DNA of 64,000 nucleotides from Mastigamoeba balamuthi (GCA_902651635.1 CACRSC010000078.1:1-64000); one strand, 5' to 3'; positions 41,926-52,662 are shown, numbered from the stretch's first letter. The notes: generated from the letters alone by a model not told the origin. Numbers and translations: made by a program.

Positions 41926-43226
41926 CTATGTGGACTTGTAGCGGTAGCTAAAGCGGGGGTGCTCGTCCAGAGAGAGCCTCCTCTGACTGAGTATGCACTG
42001 CACGGCCCTTAGGGGTTCTGTTAGACTGGGTGGCACATAACTTCGCACACTTACCACTCGGCCGAGACACGCTGCACACTCTCGGGCAGCGTGCATAGTC
42101 GCGAAGCTGGCACGCCAGGCTCGACCACAGCGTACTCGACCGCCTTTAGGTCCCCCGACTGCGCAACAGCTCTGAGAAACTCGAACAAAAGGCAGGCATG
42201 CGCAACGATGAACTTCGCTCCCGCAGCCCTCATTATGGCGCCCCACTGCTGCTCAAACGCAGGGGAGCCCACGGCAGTCACGCTGGCACCTGCTAGCGCC
42301 AGGCGGCCCTCGACACTGCGAGGCACTGCGTCAGAGCCGCAGCGCAGAGGGATGCGCGTACTGGTAGACGAGCTCGGCGGGGTGCAGTGCGAGCCCGGCG
42401 GGCAGCAAGTACGGCTGGTATGGCAGCAGCACGCACTGCTTGACGCAGTGCCGCACCCACCTGTAGTGCACGCACGGTATGCCCGCCGCAACGGCCACCA
42501 GGTACCTGCAAGCTCTCTGTCAGAGGGTTGCGACGGCCCTGGCAGGCAGCAGACTTGAGCGTCCTGTGCTCCTTCTCCGAGACGAGGACGTGCGACGGCA
42601 GGGCTGCCCACCGGGTGGGCGTCAGTGTCACCGGGCGAGGCGGGTCCTCAAAGGACGCCAGCAGCGTGCCGCCAGAATCGACAATCGACTGCTCGAGCTC
42701 TCTCACAAGGTCGTTCACTGCACAGGGCCACGCTCAGTGGGGCACGGGAGCTTGAGGGGGAGCTCTGCAGGGCGCTGGCACCACAGCGGCTCTCGGGAAG
42801 ATGGGGGTCGGCCCTCTGCAGGCCTGTGACCACAAACGAGGCTCCCTTGAACAGCTCGTGTGGCTTGCACTTGCCCATCTGCGCCTGCAACAGAGCGAGC
42901 CCGTCAGTGCGCGTCCCTCACCACCACCAGGGCTTCCAGTCGACCTCCGTGAGGATGGAGGTGGTGGCGTGCGAGTCCTGCACGCGAGGGCGCTTTGCTG
43001 GGCGCTCGGCCGTAGTTCCATCAGGGGTGCTCCGCCGCGGTGGAGGCAGCGGGGGAAGCGACGGCAGAGTGATCATGACTTCCTCTTCCTCCTGAGCCCT
43101 GTTCGCCTCAGTGTCGCCCACCGCGCCGCTGGCGCCGTCCCTCTCCGGGGACTGCGGCGGCGAGTGCAGGGCGACAGTGGCCGCCAGTGTCGCCGTGTAG
43201 TTCAGCGTCAGGTGCGCGGGATCCAT
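41926..43226 (-). CDS. 53BP1-like tandem BRCT protein
   Basis: Six exons close in phase: 43226-42945, 42884-42785, 42717-42555, 42505-42362, 42315-42055 and 42007-41926 (343 residues; introns 46-67 nt). After about 90 low-complexity residues come two BRCT domains of the 53BP1 type. BRCT1 has LFKGASFVVTG, then RTLKYLVAVAAGIPCVHYRW (made by splicing) and YLLPAG. BRCT2 ends EWAVQCILSQRRLSLDEHPR followed by FSYRYKST, closely paralleling human 53BP1 [20 protein letters not shown]. 53BP1-type BRCT pairs act in DNA-damage signalling. The protein lacks room for a Tudor or oligomerisation region, so it is a minimal form. The first donor (GTCGAC) and the last acceptor (TAAG) are the least certain joints. 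Confidence 0.87.
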
Positions 43227-43310
43227 CGACCTCCCCGGATGACTAGCACTAAAATCGACGAGGAGAATCTCCCGCCACTTTATTTTCAGATTCAGTTGTT
43301 GGGTGGTGAG

Positions 43311-45327
43311 CTACTGCACGAACGCAGCGCTCTTGTGGAAGAGGTAGCTCTTGTAGTCGAGGCGTATCTTGGCACCGGCGAGCGTCGGGGGCGCGTCCGC
43401 GCTGAGAGCGAGCTTGAACTTGCCCGACTTTCCGAAGGCGCCCTCGATGGTGGCGCGCATGCCGCCGTGCTCGGGCAGAGTCACCTTGAGGCCTGTCCAG
43501 AGCTCTGGGGCCGCCTCCTTCTTGAACAGCCCGCGCCCGATGGCCCCGCGCTGCTCCGTTACCCTCTCCACGACGCCCTCGCGTGCCTTGCGCCTGAACA
43601 CCCTCAGCACACTGCGCGCCCCCTCTGCCGTCTCGAACAAGTCGGCCACATTGCCGCTGAACGCCAGCCTGCATGTGTTCTTGTCTGCCGTCGCAGGCAC
43701 CGCGTGTCAGGCAGCGCATATGAGCGAGGCTCAGGCGACATTCCGACGCACTGATGTCGGTGTCGAGGTGCGAGGCGATGAAGAGGGCGTTGTGAGGGCA
43801 CGTGATGGGCTGCTCAAACTCCAGCAACACCCACATGCGCCGCTGGGCTTGCGCCGCGCTGCCATCGCCGGCTTCCGGCGCAGCAGCGTCAGCAGCGGTG
43901 GCAGCGGCAGTGGCGGCAGGGGCCGTAGCGACCATCTCGGGCACGTATTCGTACTCTGCCTGCCTGCTGAACGGCGTCTCCCCCTCCGCTGTCGACGCGA
44001 AGAACGTCACCGTCGCCATCGCCGTCGTGTGTCCCACCGTCACTGCAGAGTGGCCAGTTCTGAGCTGAGTTCCGATCTCTCTTCTCCATTCAGGAGAGCA
44101 GTGGGGTGGCGAGTGGTCGGTGGTGCTGTTGGGTCCGCAGGGCGCGGCAGCCCAGAACAGCAACCCAAACCTGCCGCTCCGCACGTCGTACCGTGGAACT
44201 TCTGCTTGGAGGCGCACTGGCCCTTGAAGTAGGGGATGCGCGCTGCGAGCCCCACGGCAGCGGCGACGGTGGGCACGGTCCCCGGCATGGCGGCGACGCC
44301 CCGCTCGAACGCCTTTGCGTCGAGCTGCGGCAGGCAGAGCCCCACCCTGTCGCCGATGCGCGCCGCCTGCACGGGCTTGTGGAAGACCTGCATCGACTTG
44401 ACCTTGAAGGCGGCCCGCACCTCGGCGATCTCGACGCTGTCGCCCACGGCGACGCTGCCCCGCAGCACGGTGCCCGTCACGACGGTCCCCTGCCCGCGGA
44501 CGCTGAAGCAGTGGTCGACGGCCATCAGGAACGGCTCCTGGGCGCCCCTCTGCCGCTGCGCCAGCATATCGGGGCCCACGAGCGCGTAGAGCGCGGACCT
44601 CAGCTCGTCGATGCCCCGCGGGGCCTCGGACTGGCCGCGAGGCGCCGCGGCCACGGGGACGATGGCGGCGCCGGCGAAGGGGGTCGACGCGAGGACGCGG
44701 GCCAGGCGCTGGGAGGACTTGGCGAGGGCGTCGGGCGTCGGCAGGGCGTCGGTCTTGTTGAGGGCGGCGACGAGGCGGCGCGTGGCCAGCGAGCCGATGA
44801 CGACGCCCTCGGCCGTCTGCGTCTGCACGCCCTTGGCCGCGTCGACGACCAGCAGCACCGCGTCGATCGTCTGCGCGCCCCCGATGATCGTGCGGATCAG
44901 CGACGCGTGGCCGGGGCAGTCGACCAGCGTGAACTGCACGCGGTCGTACTCTGCGGAGCATCTTTAAGTGACTGATGACTCAGCGCAGGCATTTCCCAAG
45001 TGGGCTGATGACTCGGGTGCAGGCATTTCCGGGAATCTCCGTGACTCAACGCAGGTATTTCTTGGGTTGGCGCACCTGGGAACGGGCTGCGCTCGACCAC
45101 GAAGGAGGAGAAGCCCAGGTCGAGGGTGATGCCGCGCTCCTGGCTCTGCGGGCTCTTGTCAAAGGCCGCCGTGGAGGCGTGGCTGCTGAGCGCCTTGGCT
45201 GTTGCCCCGTGGCTGCCGGTGTCAGTGGGGCGCGGGGGAGGGGGGGTGCCAGCGCTGTACCGAGGGACGTCTTCCCGCTGTCGATGTGGCCCAGAATCCC
45301 GACGTTGACGTTGAGCGTCCGTTGCAT
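43311..45327 (-). CDS. EEFSEC: Selenocysteine-specific elongation factor (eEFSec)
   Basis: Five exons close in phase: 45327-45261, 45198-45076, 44950-44192, 44042-43752 and 43684-43311 (537 residues; introns 62, 125, 149 and 67 nt). G-domain motifs are GILGHIDSGKTSL, FDKSPQSQERGITLDLGFSS (the eEFSec switch signature), VDCPGHASLIRTIIGG and NKTD. Domain 2 has GTVVTGTVLRGSV. The last domains match eEFSec: HVTVGHTTAMATVTFF, LEFEQPITCP, IGRGLFKKEAAPELW and a C-terminal YLFHKSAAFVQ. It delivers Sec-tRNA to UGA codons with a SECIS element, so this organism should make selenoproteins. Intron 2 carries a TGACTCAACGCAGG repeat shared with the MBOAT gene. Confidence 0.95.
44951..45075 (-). repeat. Intronic repeat TGACTCAACGCAGG (eEFSec intron 2)
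   Basis: Three imperfect units of about 33 bp, each with TGACTC..C/G..GCAGG.ATTTC, fill this intron. The same core, repeated three times, fills part of an MBOAT intron at 56895-57000. Confidence 0.8.
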
Positions 45328-45612
45328 CGCCGGCGTTTAACAAACACGAAGCTGTGTTGATATTATGACGTGCAACAACAAATATCTCATCCGGAAATCT
45401 CGTCGCCGGCCACTGGATGTCTGGCTGGGAATTGGTGGATGCTTGCTTCTCATTGAGGACTGGCGAGTGAATGCCCTGTGTTGTTGGACTGTGGTGGTCA
45501 TAAAGCACCAAATAATCTCCGATTGGCGTATCTTCAACCGACATGTGAATCTAGATTCTTGTTCTGGAACCTGTGATTTTTTATTTGGCCGTCGGTGTCG
45601 CAGTCTCCATTG

Positions 45613-47233
45613 ATGAGGGACAAGAAACTCACCATCAAGGCGCCCCGCACGGTGCCGTTCCCACGCACCAACGGTGTCTTCGAGTGCCTCGACTGCCACA
45701 ACCACTGGTATGCCGCTGAAATCGTCTCGGTGCGCTCCTGCAGCCCTCCGTCAGTACTGCGTGCAGTATTTTGTTATGCCTGACAGACCCCCACTTTATT
45801 CGCCGCTTCTCCTCCGGTGCCACCGCGTCTCTCGTCGGTTCTCCTGCGCGTCCCGCTCTCTCCCACCGCTCCACGGCACTGCAGGTCCACGGAGACGAGT
45901 TCATCGTGGTCCACTTTGACGGCCTCAAGCCCCGGTGGAATGGTACGTGCAGTCCCTTTTCCCCGCCGTGCAGCTCTTCTGTGCTTTTCTCTGACGTGGC
46001 CGCTGCTCTGCCCCGCGCCTCCCGCCCGCCCAGAGGAGATCCCGCTGACGGACATGCACCGCTTCCGCAAGCTCATCCCCTCGCGCGCCCGCTACGGCGC
46101 AGACGCCAACTTCAAGATCAGTGCGCGGACCCGCTTCTCGACCGCCGGTTCTGCACGTTTCTGATGACTGACGAGCGGTTTCCCCCCTCTCTCAGAGTGG
46201 TCTGAGCTGCCGCTGCTCGACCTGCCCGACGAGACGTCAGGTTCGCCGCTTCTGCACCGCGTCCACCGCGTCTGACACTCCGCTCTCAGAGGACGGTGAG
46301 CCCATACCCGAGGGGCTCAAGTCGCCCGTGTGCGCGCCGGTGCCGAACCCGCTGAAGAAGCGCTCCGAGGTGGCGAAGCCCGAGGGCGCGCCCAAGTTCC
46401 CGACGCAGGGGGCCATCTGCGAGTGCAAGGACTTTGCGGGCAACTGGTACGCCGCCGAGATCGTGCAGATCGTCAGCGACACGATCGTCGTCGTCCACTT
46501 TGACGGCATGCTCCCCAAGTGGGACGGTGAGCCCTCATTCCGTCTCGAGACGTTTCTTGCACGGGTCTCAACGCGTTTGCATGTGCTCCATGTGCGTGGC
46601 AGAGGACATCGACATCGTGCGTGGTATCAGGAGGTTCCGCAAGTTCGACGCCAGCCGCGCCAAGTGCGAGTGCAACCCGAGCTACAAGATCGGTAAGCGG
46701 GCACCGTGTTTCTGTCGCTTTTGCTGCCGTGCTCACGCGTCTGTCGTCGCCAGACCGCAGCAAGCCGGCGATGGAGCTGCCGTACGACCCCGACGAGGAC
46801 GAGGGCGAGGCCAGGAGACGCAAGGAGCGGGCCAGAGAGGCCAGCAACGGCCCGCGGACGGTGACGTTCCGGTGCATCTGCAACACGCGGTTCGGCGAGA
46901 CGCTCTTCATCAGCGGCAGCCACCACAAGCTGGGATCGTGGGTCCCGCGCCGCGCAGACATGCAGTACTCGCGCCTGACGCCCGGCGGCCACGAGTGGAC
47001 GCTGACGCTGCAGCTCGACCGCATGCCGATCGAGTACAAGTGAGCCAGCGCTCTATGCCGTCTCTTTTGGCGCGGGGGGAAATCAACTGACTCTGCGGGC
47101 TACGCGCAGGTACGTGCTGGTGGGCGCCAGGGGCACGATCGAGTGGGAGTCGAGGACGAACAGAGTGCTGTCGGCGACGGCCACCGAAACCAACGACATC
47201 TTCGACAAGGACACGGACCTGAGGGACTTCTGA
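45613..47233 (+). CDS. Two Tudor-knot-like domains fused to CBM20
   Basis: Eight exons close in phase: 45613-45729, 45885-45942, 46034-46120, 46196-46240, 46290-46526, 46603-46692, 46754-47039 and 47110-47233 (347 residues). Two homologous N-terminal units each have an ECxD..xWYAAEIV strand pair, IVVVHFDG, a WDED/WNEE acidic step, then RFRKL or RFRKF. This pattern recalls chromo-barrel/Tudor-knot folds. The last 110 residues are a carbohydrate-binding module of family 20: VTFRCICNTRFGETLFISGS, then LGSWVP, EYKYVLVGARGTIEWES and NRVL. CBM20 binds starch or glycogen. The pairing is unusual; one possibility is a glycogen-associated scaffold. Identity of the first domains is inferred from pattern only. 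Confidence 0.75.
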
Positions 47234-47599
47234 GGCCTCTCTCTCACCGCGCCACAGAGACCGCCACCAACACGAAACATGGGAACCCAATGTGAATACG
47301 CCGCCTCGCGCTTTCTGGGCACCGCAACAACGGAGAACCACATTTGGGGTTCTCCATCTCCAATAGAGAAGCCCAAGTCACAGCAGCCCCGTGTATCGAG
47401 TAGTTGGACAGCAGGAATAATCACGAACAAGGAACACTCGTCTGGTGTCAACGTGACGTTTATTGTGACATGGCGTTTACTGTGTTGTGGTGTTGATGCG
47501 TTGTAATGTTACTGTTGTGGTGTGCGCTGTTGGTGTTGTGGCGTTACGGTGTTGTGGCGTTGTTTAAAACAAAAAGAACTAAAAAATCATCGAGACAGG
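47234..47599. other. Intergenic with minisatellite
   Basis: After the CBM20 gene there is no further gene. From about 47465 to 47560 a GTTGTGGCGTTACTGTG-like repeat occurs, the same family as the minisatellites at 15560, 27705 and 29815, again downstream of a family-1 gene. Confidence 0.6.
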
Positions 47600-48700
47600 G
47601 TCGCATGCCATCGAGCCCACCGCTGTTCGGTCAGGTCGTCTGTGACAAAGACGCGCACCCGCGGCCTGGGGAGGCGGCAGAAAAGGCTGGCGAGAGTACA
47701 GGAAGCCAGGGAGACACCCCTAAGGGGCGACGCCCAGGCATCAGCGCTCAATCGCTTAGCCCCGCAGACCTCCCCCGTCGCAATAGCGCGCATCTGCAGA
47801 CGGCCCCGACGTCCCTTGTGGCTTGCTAGCATGCGACACTGCTCTTGTTGCTGCATCTCGTCGTGCGTGCTGCCCTGCAGAGTGATTCGTGTCTGTTGCT
47901 GAGCATCACAGAACAAGGGGGGGGGGAGAGAACGAGGAGCACAGGCTTACCTCATTTCCACAGGTGGTGCAGCAGGACTCCTCCCCAGAACGTGACCGTC
48001 GTGACGGTGGCCACGTGCGAGGCCGTCTGCGGGCTCAGCCCCGCAAGCGACAGCCCATCTGCCAGCGTGAGAGACATCTCCTCGTACCACTTCTGTGCAG
48101 GGGGGTTTCACAGAGCATTGTGAATTGTGGGTGTCTATTTTTGGGCCAGTTGACTTGGCGCCTGTTTTTGAATTAAAGAGCGCCCCTCCCTGCCCGTCTC
48201 TGCCCTCCCGCGCCCTCGGGGAAGGCGGAGGGTGTTCGTACGAAGTGATCGAACTCGACGGACACAGGAGGAGAGGACCAGGACCAGGAGGACCAGGACC
48301 AAGACTGGCTGAAGAGGTGGCTGGCGATCGAGAGGTCTGCAGAGATGCGGACGAGCTCGCCGACGTTGATGACGCCTTCAGGTACGAGGACCCTGGGGGG
48401 CACGTACACCCCCTGCTTCTGCGCCTCTGCCTGCGCCAGCACCGCCAGGTCGTGCGGTGTCGTGCTGGCCGGCACGCTCACGACGACCCTGCCGCCGCTG
48501 CACTTGTCGCACACGACCGACACCGCGTACACCTTCTCTGCCGGGGCCGCTGCGCCCGTCGGCGACGAGGACCCCGACGCCGCGGCGACGAGGAGGAGCA
48601 GGAAGGACAGTAACAGCACGAGCTGCAGCAGCGTCCGCACGAGGAGCAACAGGAGACGGAGGAACCGGAGGGCGGGGGACAGAACGCTGGAGAACGACAT
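47600..48700 (-). CDS. Family 1 copy D: small two-TM protein
   Basis: Exon 1 (48700-48242) starts MSFSSVLSPALRFLRLLLLL, with a strong TM, then CDKCSGGRVVVSVPASTTP, LAVLAQAEAQKQGVYV, and a Trp/Ser-rich repeat (SWSWSSWSWSS) before EFDHF and donor GTACGA. The intron 48093-48241 ends in TGCACAG. Exon 2 (48092-47952) reads KWYEEMSLTLADGLSLAGLS, PQTASHVATVTTVTF and ends LWK-stop, followed by GTAAGC. A third conserved block lies at about 47890-47780. The splice signals are best preserved in this copy, which supports the two-exon model. Function is unknown. It is the only family-1 copy outside the 14-32 kb block. Confidence 0.65.
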
Positions 48701-48999
48701 GGTGAGAGACGGGTGGTTGGGTATGATCACTGGGCACACGCTAAATGAAATGAACACGCCTCTGCCCCAACGGACTCAGATATTCACAGCAATTGATCTG
48801 CGTTCCCGCGCACAGCGTCCTCACAGAAATTCGTACGCAAAATGCGGGCAATTTCTGCGGTCGGATTGGGCGAAAACCTCCGATAGTGCTTGAAGCACGA
48901 TCGTCGCGCACTCGGTTCTTGGTTGCGAAGTCATCGACCGCGGGTGCTCCTGCGGCGAGGGGGTCTGCAGAGTTTACGAGGATGAGCTGTGCAGCAATT
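48701..48999. other. Upstream region of family-1 copy D
   Basis: It holds a diverged version of the family-1 upstream sequence (GATCTGCGTTCCCGCGCA near 48797, compare 26530). No gene. Confidence 0.4.
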
Positions 49000-49560
49000 G
49001 TTATGGATCACAGTGCTAGGGACACCAGCAAAGTCGCGTAGGGACTGGATGCGGCGCAACGCGATGGGCGATTGGACTGGGACATGCAGGGCACGATCAG
49101 TCGGAAACGAGTCGGGACACTCGACACACATTCTTCGAACTGGTATACAGGAGGACGGCGAGAGCAGCGACCCTGTGAGGTAGTCGGTTGCCTCTGCAAA
49201 ACCGCAGCTGCACGTCTGGTGCCAGACGTCAAGTGTGTGGTCAAGGTGCTCTCTGTCACAGCGGTTTACACAGGAGTTGCGGTGCAGCGGGTCGGGAGGT
49301 CTTCAGCATGTACAGCTCCGACTGTATTGTCGACATACGTGTTGACCGCCGCAGTGTGCTCCAGCAGCTGCTGGAACCACCACTCGCACTGAAGTGTGTG
49401 AGAGCTTGGGCGGACTTCAAAGGCAAGAGCGAGACCATTCCACCCAACCCAGTCAGTTCGAAAAGGAAAGGCACCCACCCAGATTCCCTTAATGAGTGCC
49501 GTAGTTTCCGTGACAGCAGCCCGTATTTCACGACAGCAGGGTGGTGTGGCGATTAACTAC
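49000..49560 (-). pseudogene. Family 4 remnant 0
   Basis: Minus-strand DNA with broken similarity to exon 1 of family 4, including the GACAGAGAGCACCTTGACC and GCTGCGGTTTTGCAGAGGC neighbourhood (compare 53210-53290). Frames are interrupted throughout. It is the outermost member of the tandem array. Confidence 0.45.
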
Positions 49561-49659
49561 CGACGGTATGAGACCCGTAATGTGTCTCGCCTAAGCAAGC
49601 AAGCATAACCACTCTGATACTTGTCGTCAAAAAACTCAGTCGCTTCTTGGTTCTCAGAA

Positions 49660-50650
49660 TCACGGCATTGGCGCCGCATCTGGGTGGATGTTGTGCTCGC
49701 GGAGCAGCAGTTTCCTCTTCCTCGACACGCGCTCGCGTAGCAGCCACAGGACGCCAGTACAGGCCAGCGCCACGACTAGGATGCCCGCGCACGTCTGCAC
49801 AAACGTGATGCTGAGCTCCGCTGTCGGGAACTTGAGCAACAAGTGTCCTCCCTTGGCGTAGCACGTAACGGTCGAGTTGGCCTCGTAGTAGTCCGACCCG
49901 CACGACTCGCTGGCAGTGTCCTCGACGACGTTGCCGCCGTGGGGCTTGTAGAGCAGCCTGATCTCCTCCCATTCCCGCCACCCCGACTTGGAGCAGTTCC
50001 TCCCGAGGCGTGCACTCAGCACCACGCATTCCTGCGCCAGCCCTTTGGTAAGATGGTGAAGGGGGCCCGTGGCGTGCATCAACGCACGTGTCGGCACGCG
50101 GTGGCGGCGACGTTGACCGGCAGAGCCCAGCACAGCCCGCAGGCAACACCCACCAGCATCACCACCGCAAGGAGCAGCAAGCAGACCTTGAGGAACAGCC
50201 CCCAGGTCCGTATTCTCTCCTCCAGCATCGCCGCAGTGGTCTGTGCTGAGCTGCGGGAACCGGTGACCGTCTCCTCTGCATCAGTTTTCGTTGTCGTGTG
50301 AGATTCAATTGCCCTCAATAAACGCGGTTTCCCGACATACCGATGGCGACGCCGTTGTGCTGCGCGAGGACCTTAGACCCCGTGAAGTGCTCGTGGGCCT
50401 CTGCGAACCAGAGCTGCACGTCGGGCTCCAGCAGAGCCCGCACAGAGGCGGCCTCGCCCCTGTCGCTGCAGTGGCTGATACACGCGAGGCGGTGCAGCGC
50501 CCTGGCCACCTCCTTGGCTGTCGAGGGCGTCAGGGCGGCCAGCACGCGGCCGCCGCCGACCAGCCGCTCCTCTGTGAAGTAGTCCGCTGTGCACATGTTG
50601 CGCAGCTCGTCCTGGGCTCGCTGGGAGAGCTGGGACGGCCACGTCGCCAT
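49660..50650 (-). CDS. Family 4 copy 1: two-TM protein with Cys-rich ectodomain
   Basis: Three exons close in phase: 50650-50341, 50275-50088 and 50031-49660 (289 residues; introns 65 and 56 nt). Exon 1 is a helical ~100-residue domain: MATWPSQLSQRAQDELRNMC, TPSTAKEVARALHRL and DVQLWFAEAHEHFTG. Exon 2 carries TM1 (LFLKVCLLLLAVVMLVGVAC). Exon 3 encodes an ectodomain with conserved Cys and a glycosylation site (CVVLSARLGRNCS, EDTASESC, EANSTVTCYAKGGHLLL), TM2 (AGILVVALACTGVLWLL) and a basic tail. Exon sizes and phases are kept between copies, which supports the model. Topology (both ends cytosolic) is inferred. I know no such family; it could be a surface or organelle-membrane receptor-like protein. 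Confidence 0.75.
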
Positions 50651-50879
50651 GTGATTGGTGCCCTCCGTGTAACGCAGCTTTAGTTTTGGTGATCAGTTGT
50701 GTCTGGTTGTCGGTACGTGTTCCGGAAGAATCTTCGACTATTCTGCGTCAGCTGATTCCTTCCCCCAGCTTTCCTCGTTCCGCCGTTATCCCCCTCTCCT
50801 GAACACCACGTCATCAGAAATAACCCGCCGTGGCCCCAACTCAGTTGACCCGAGCATCTTCTGCTGTGAGGTGCTGTGA

Positions 50880-51560
50880 GAGCAGTGGGCCGATCACTGG
50901 GCCTCGATTTTCCTCAGTTGTTTTTTGCTGCGCAAATACGTCCACACGACAAAGACGCTGATCTCCTCTGTGGGACCTCCAGCAGCAAGCACCCTCCCTT
51001 GACGTAGCACGTGATGGCTGTGTTGGCCTCGTAGTAGTCCGGCCCGCACGACTCGCTGGCGATGTCCTCGACGGCAATTTACCTTCAACGCGAGTAATGG
51101 GATAAAATGCGGCACCGAGTGACTCAGGTCATCGAATCACAATCACTCTAGGTTCCCAGAACTGCGGATTCTGAGGATTTGTGTGGATTCTTCCATGTGT
51201 GACTGATCTCAAGTGAAGAGCCTCGAGCATGCTCCCATTGTGTCTCAATATGCATTAACAATACGCATTCGGTCCTAGGAGCTCAATACAATTCTATGTC
51301 TCAAAATCACACTATTGGCAGTGCATTTGGAGAGTGGCGTTGTGCTTGCGGAGCAGCAATATCCTCTTCCGTTACATGCATGGTTTGCGCTGAGCAGCGG
51401 GCACCCGAGGAGGGCGAGGAGGACGAGAGGCACGCCGCGCACTGGAGTGGGAGGCAGAGCGGGTGTACGAAGAAGTAAGCAGTCCACTGTGCACATGTTG
51501 TGTAGCTTGTCCTGGGAGAGCTGGAAGAGCTGGAATGGCCACGTCATCATGTTTATTGGT
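50880..51560 (-). pseudogene. Family 4 copy 2, fragments
   Basis: An exon-1 start remains at about 51560-51470 (WPFQLFQLSQDKLHNMC). An exon-3 piece remains at 51070-50885, containing the SESCGPDYYEANTAITCY block and the end KKQLRK. The middle is lost and frames are broken, so this copy is dead. Confidence 0.65.
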
Positions 51561-51743
51561 GCACAATTGTGCAAATTAACTGTGGTGAGTCGTTTAATCT
51601 GGTTGTCAATTTTCAAGAGCACTTTTCCTCCAGGAGTTTAGGAAATCAGTTGTTCATCTGCGTCTCATGCAATCAGAAATACCGCAATGGCCTCAACTCA
51701 GTTGGCCCGCTCGTCCCTTGCAATGCTGGGAGCAGTGGGCCGA

Positions 51744-52662
51744 TCACTGGGCCTCGAGTCTCCTCCTCAGTTGCTTTTTGCTGCGCACATCTGTCCACAC
51801 GACACCAGCAATGAAGAGGCACGACCCAGCGGTGCTGCCAAGTGACATCATCGACAACTCCAACCCGGACAGGTATGGATACTGCAGGCAGAGGTGGCTG
51901 CCCCTGACATAGCACGAAGTAGTCGTGCCATTGGTGTATCGCAACTTCCCGCAGCACATTGTTGTGGAATCCTCGATTACACCACCGCTGTGGTTTCTGT
52001 GCTGGAGCCGGACCTCGTCCCACTGCCACCCATCCCTGCACTTTCTGCCACGCGCGTAGAGGACAAGGCACTCCTGTAGCTCTGGTCAGTGATGTACCCA
52101 GCCACTCGTGATTACCCCCTTGCAATGAGTAGCTGAGAGGTAGACAGGGATCCAGCAGCACAGCAGCACAACGGTCACCAGCACCAGAATGGCAACAGCA
52201 GTGATGACGGCTCTGAGCAGCTGCATGCGCATCTGCAGTTTATCGTCAAGTAGGGCCATGGTCACCTGGCGTGAGCTGGCTGCCTCGATCACTCTCCCAG
52301 ACGCTGGAGGGAAGCACAGAGAAAGTCAACATGTGTGAGAGTGAGTGCAAGAATGCAAGCCTACGCAGAACAATGGGGTGGGGCTCTCTTGGCAGTGCGG
52401 TGGGCCCCCTGAAGTAGTCCGCTGCCTCAGCGAGCCAGAGGTCAGCATCGGGTCTCAGTGCCTGGTCGAGGCGAGACTTGTCCATCACAGTGGGATACTT
52501 GTGTCTCTGCAGGGCAGCGACCACACCCGCCATGGTCGTGTGCGATATCATGGCGAGTGCCTTGTCAGCACTGAGCATCACGCTTGGGTGTGCCATTGCC
52601 TCGCAGATCGTCCGCAGCTCCTCCTTTGCACTGGGAGGCAGGTTCGACAGCCACGACTTCAT
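51744..52662 (-). CDS. Family 4 copy 3: diverged, apparently intact
   Basis: Three exons close in phase: 52662-52365, 52303-52116 and 52073-51744 (271 residues; introns 61 and 42 nt). Exon 1 reads MKSWLSNLPPSAKEELRTIC and ends with DADLWLAEAADYFRG. Exon 2 carries TM1 (RAVITAVAILVLVTVVLLCC). Exon 3 has ECLVLYARGRKCRDGWQWDE, EDSTTMCCG, a TNGTTTSCYVRG glycosylation/Cys block, TM2 and a basic tail RSKKQLRRRLEAQ. Exon 2 has exactly the same length (188 nt) as in copies 1 and 5. Amino-acid identity to copy 1 is low but the layout is the same, so the array is old and under constraint. Function unknown. Confidence 0.72.
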
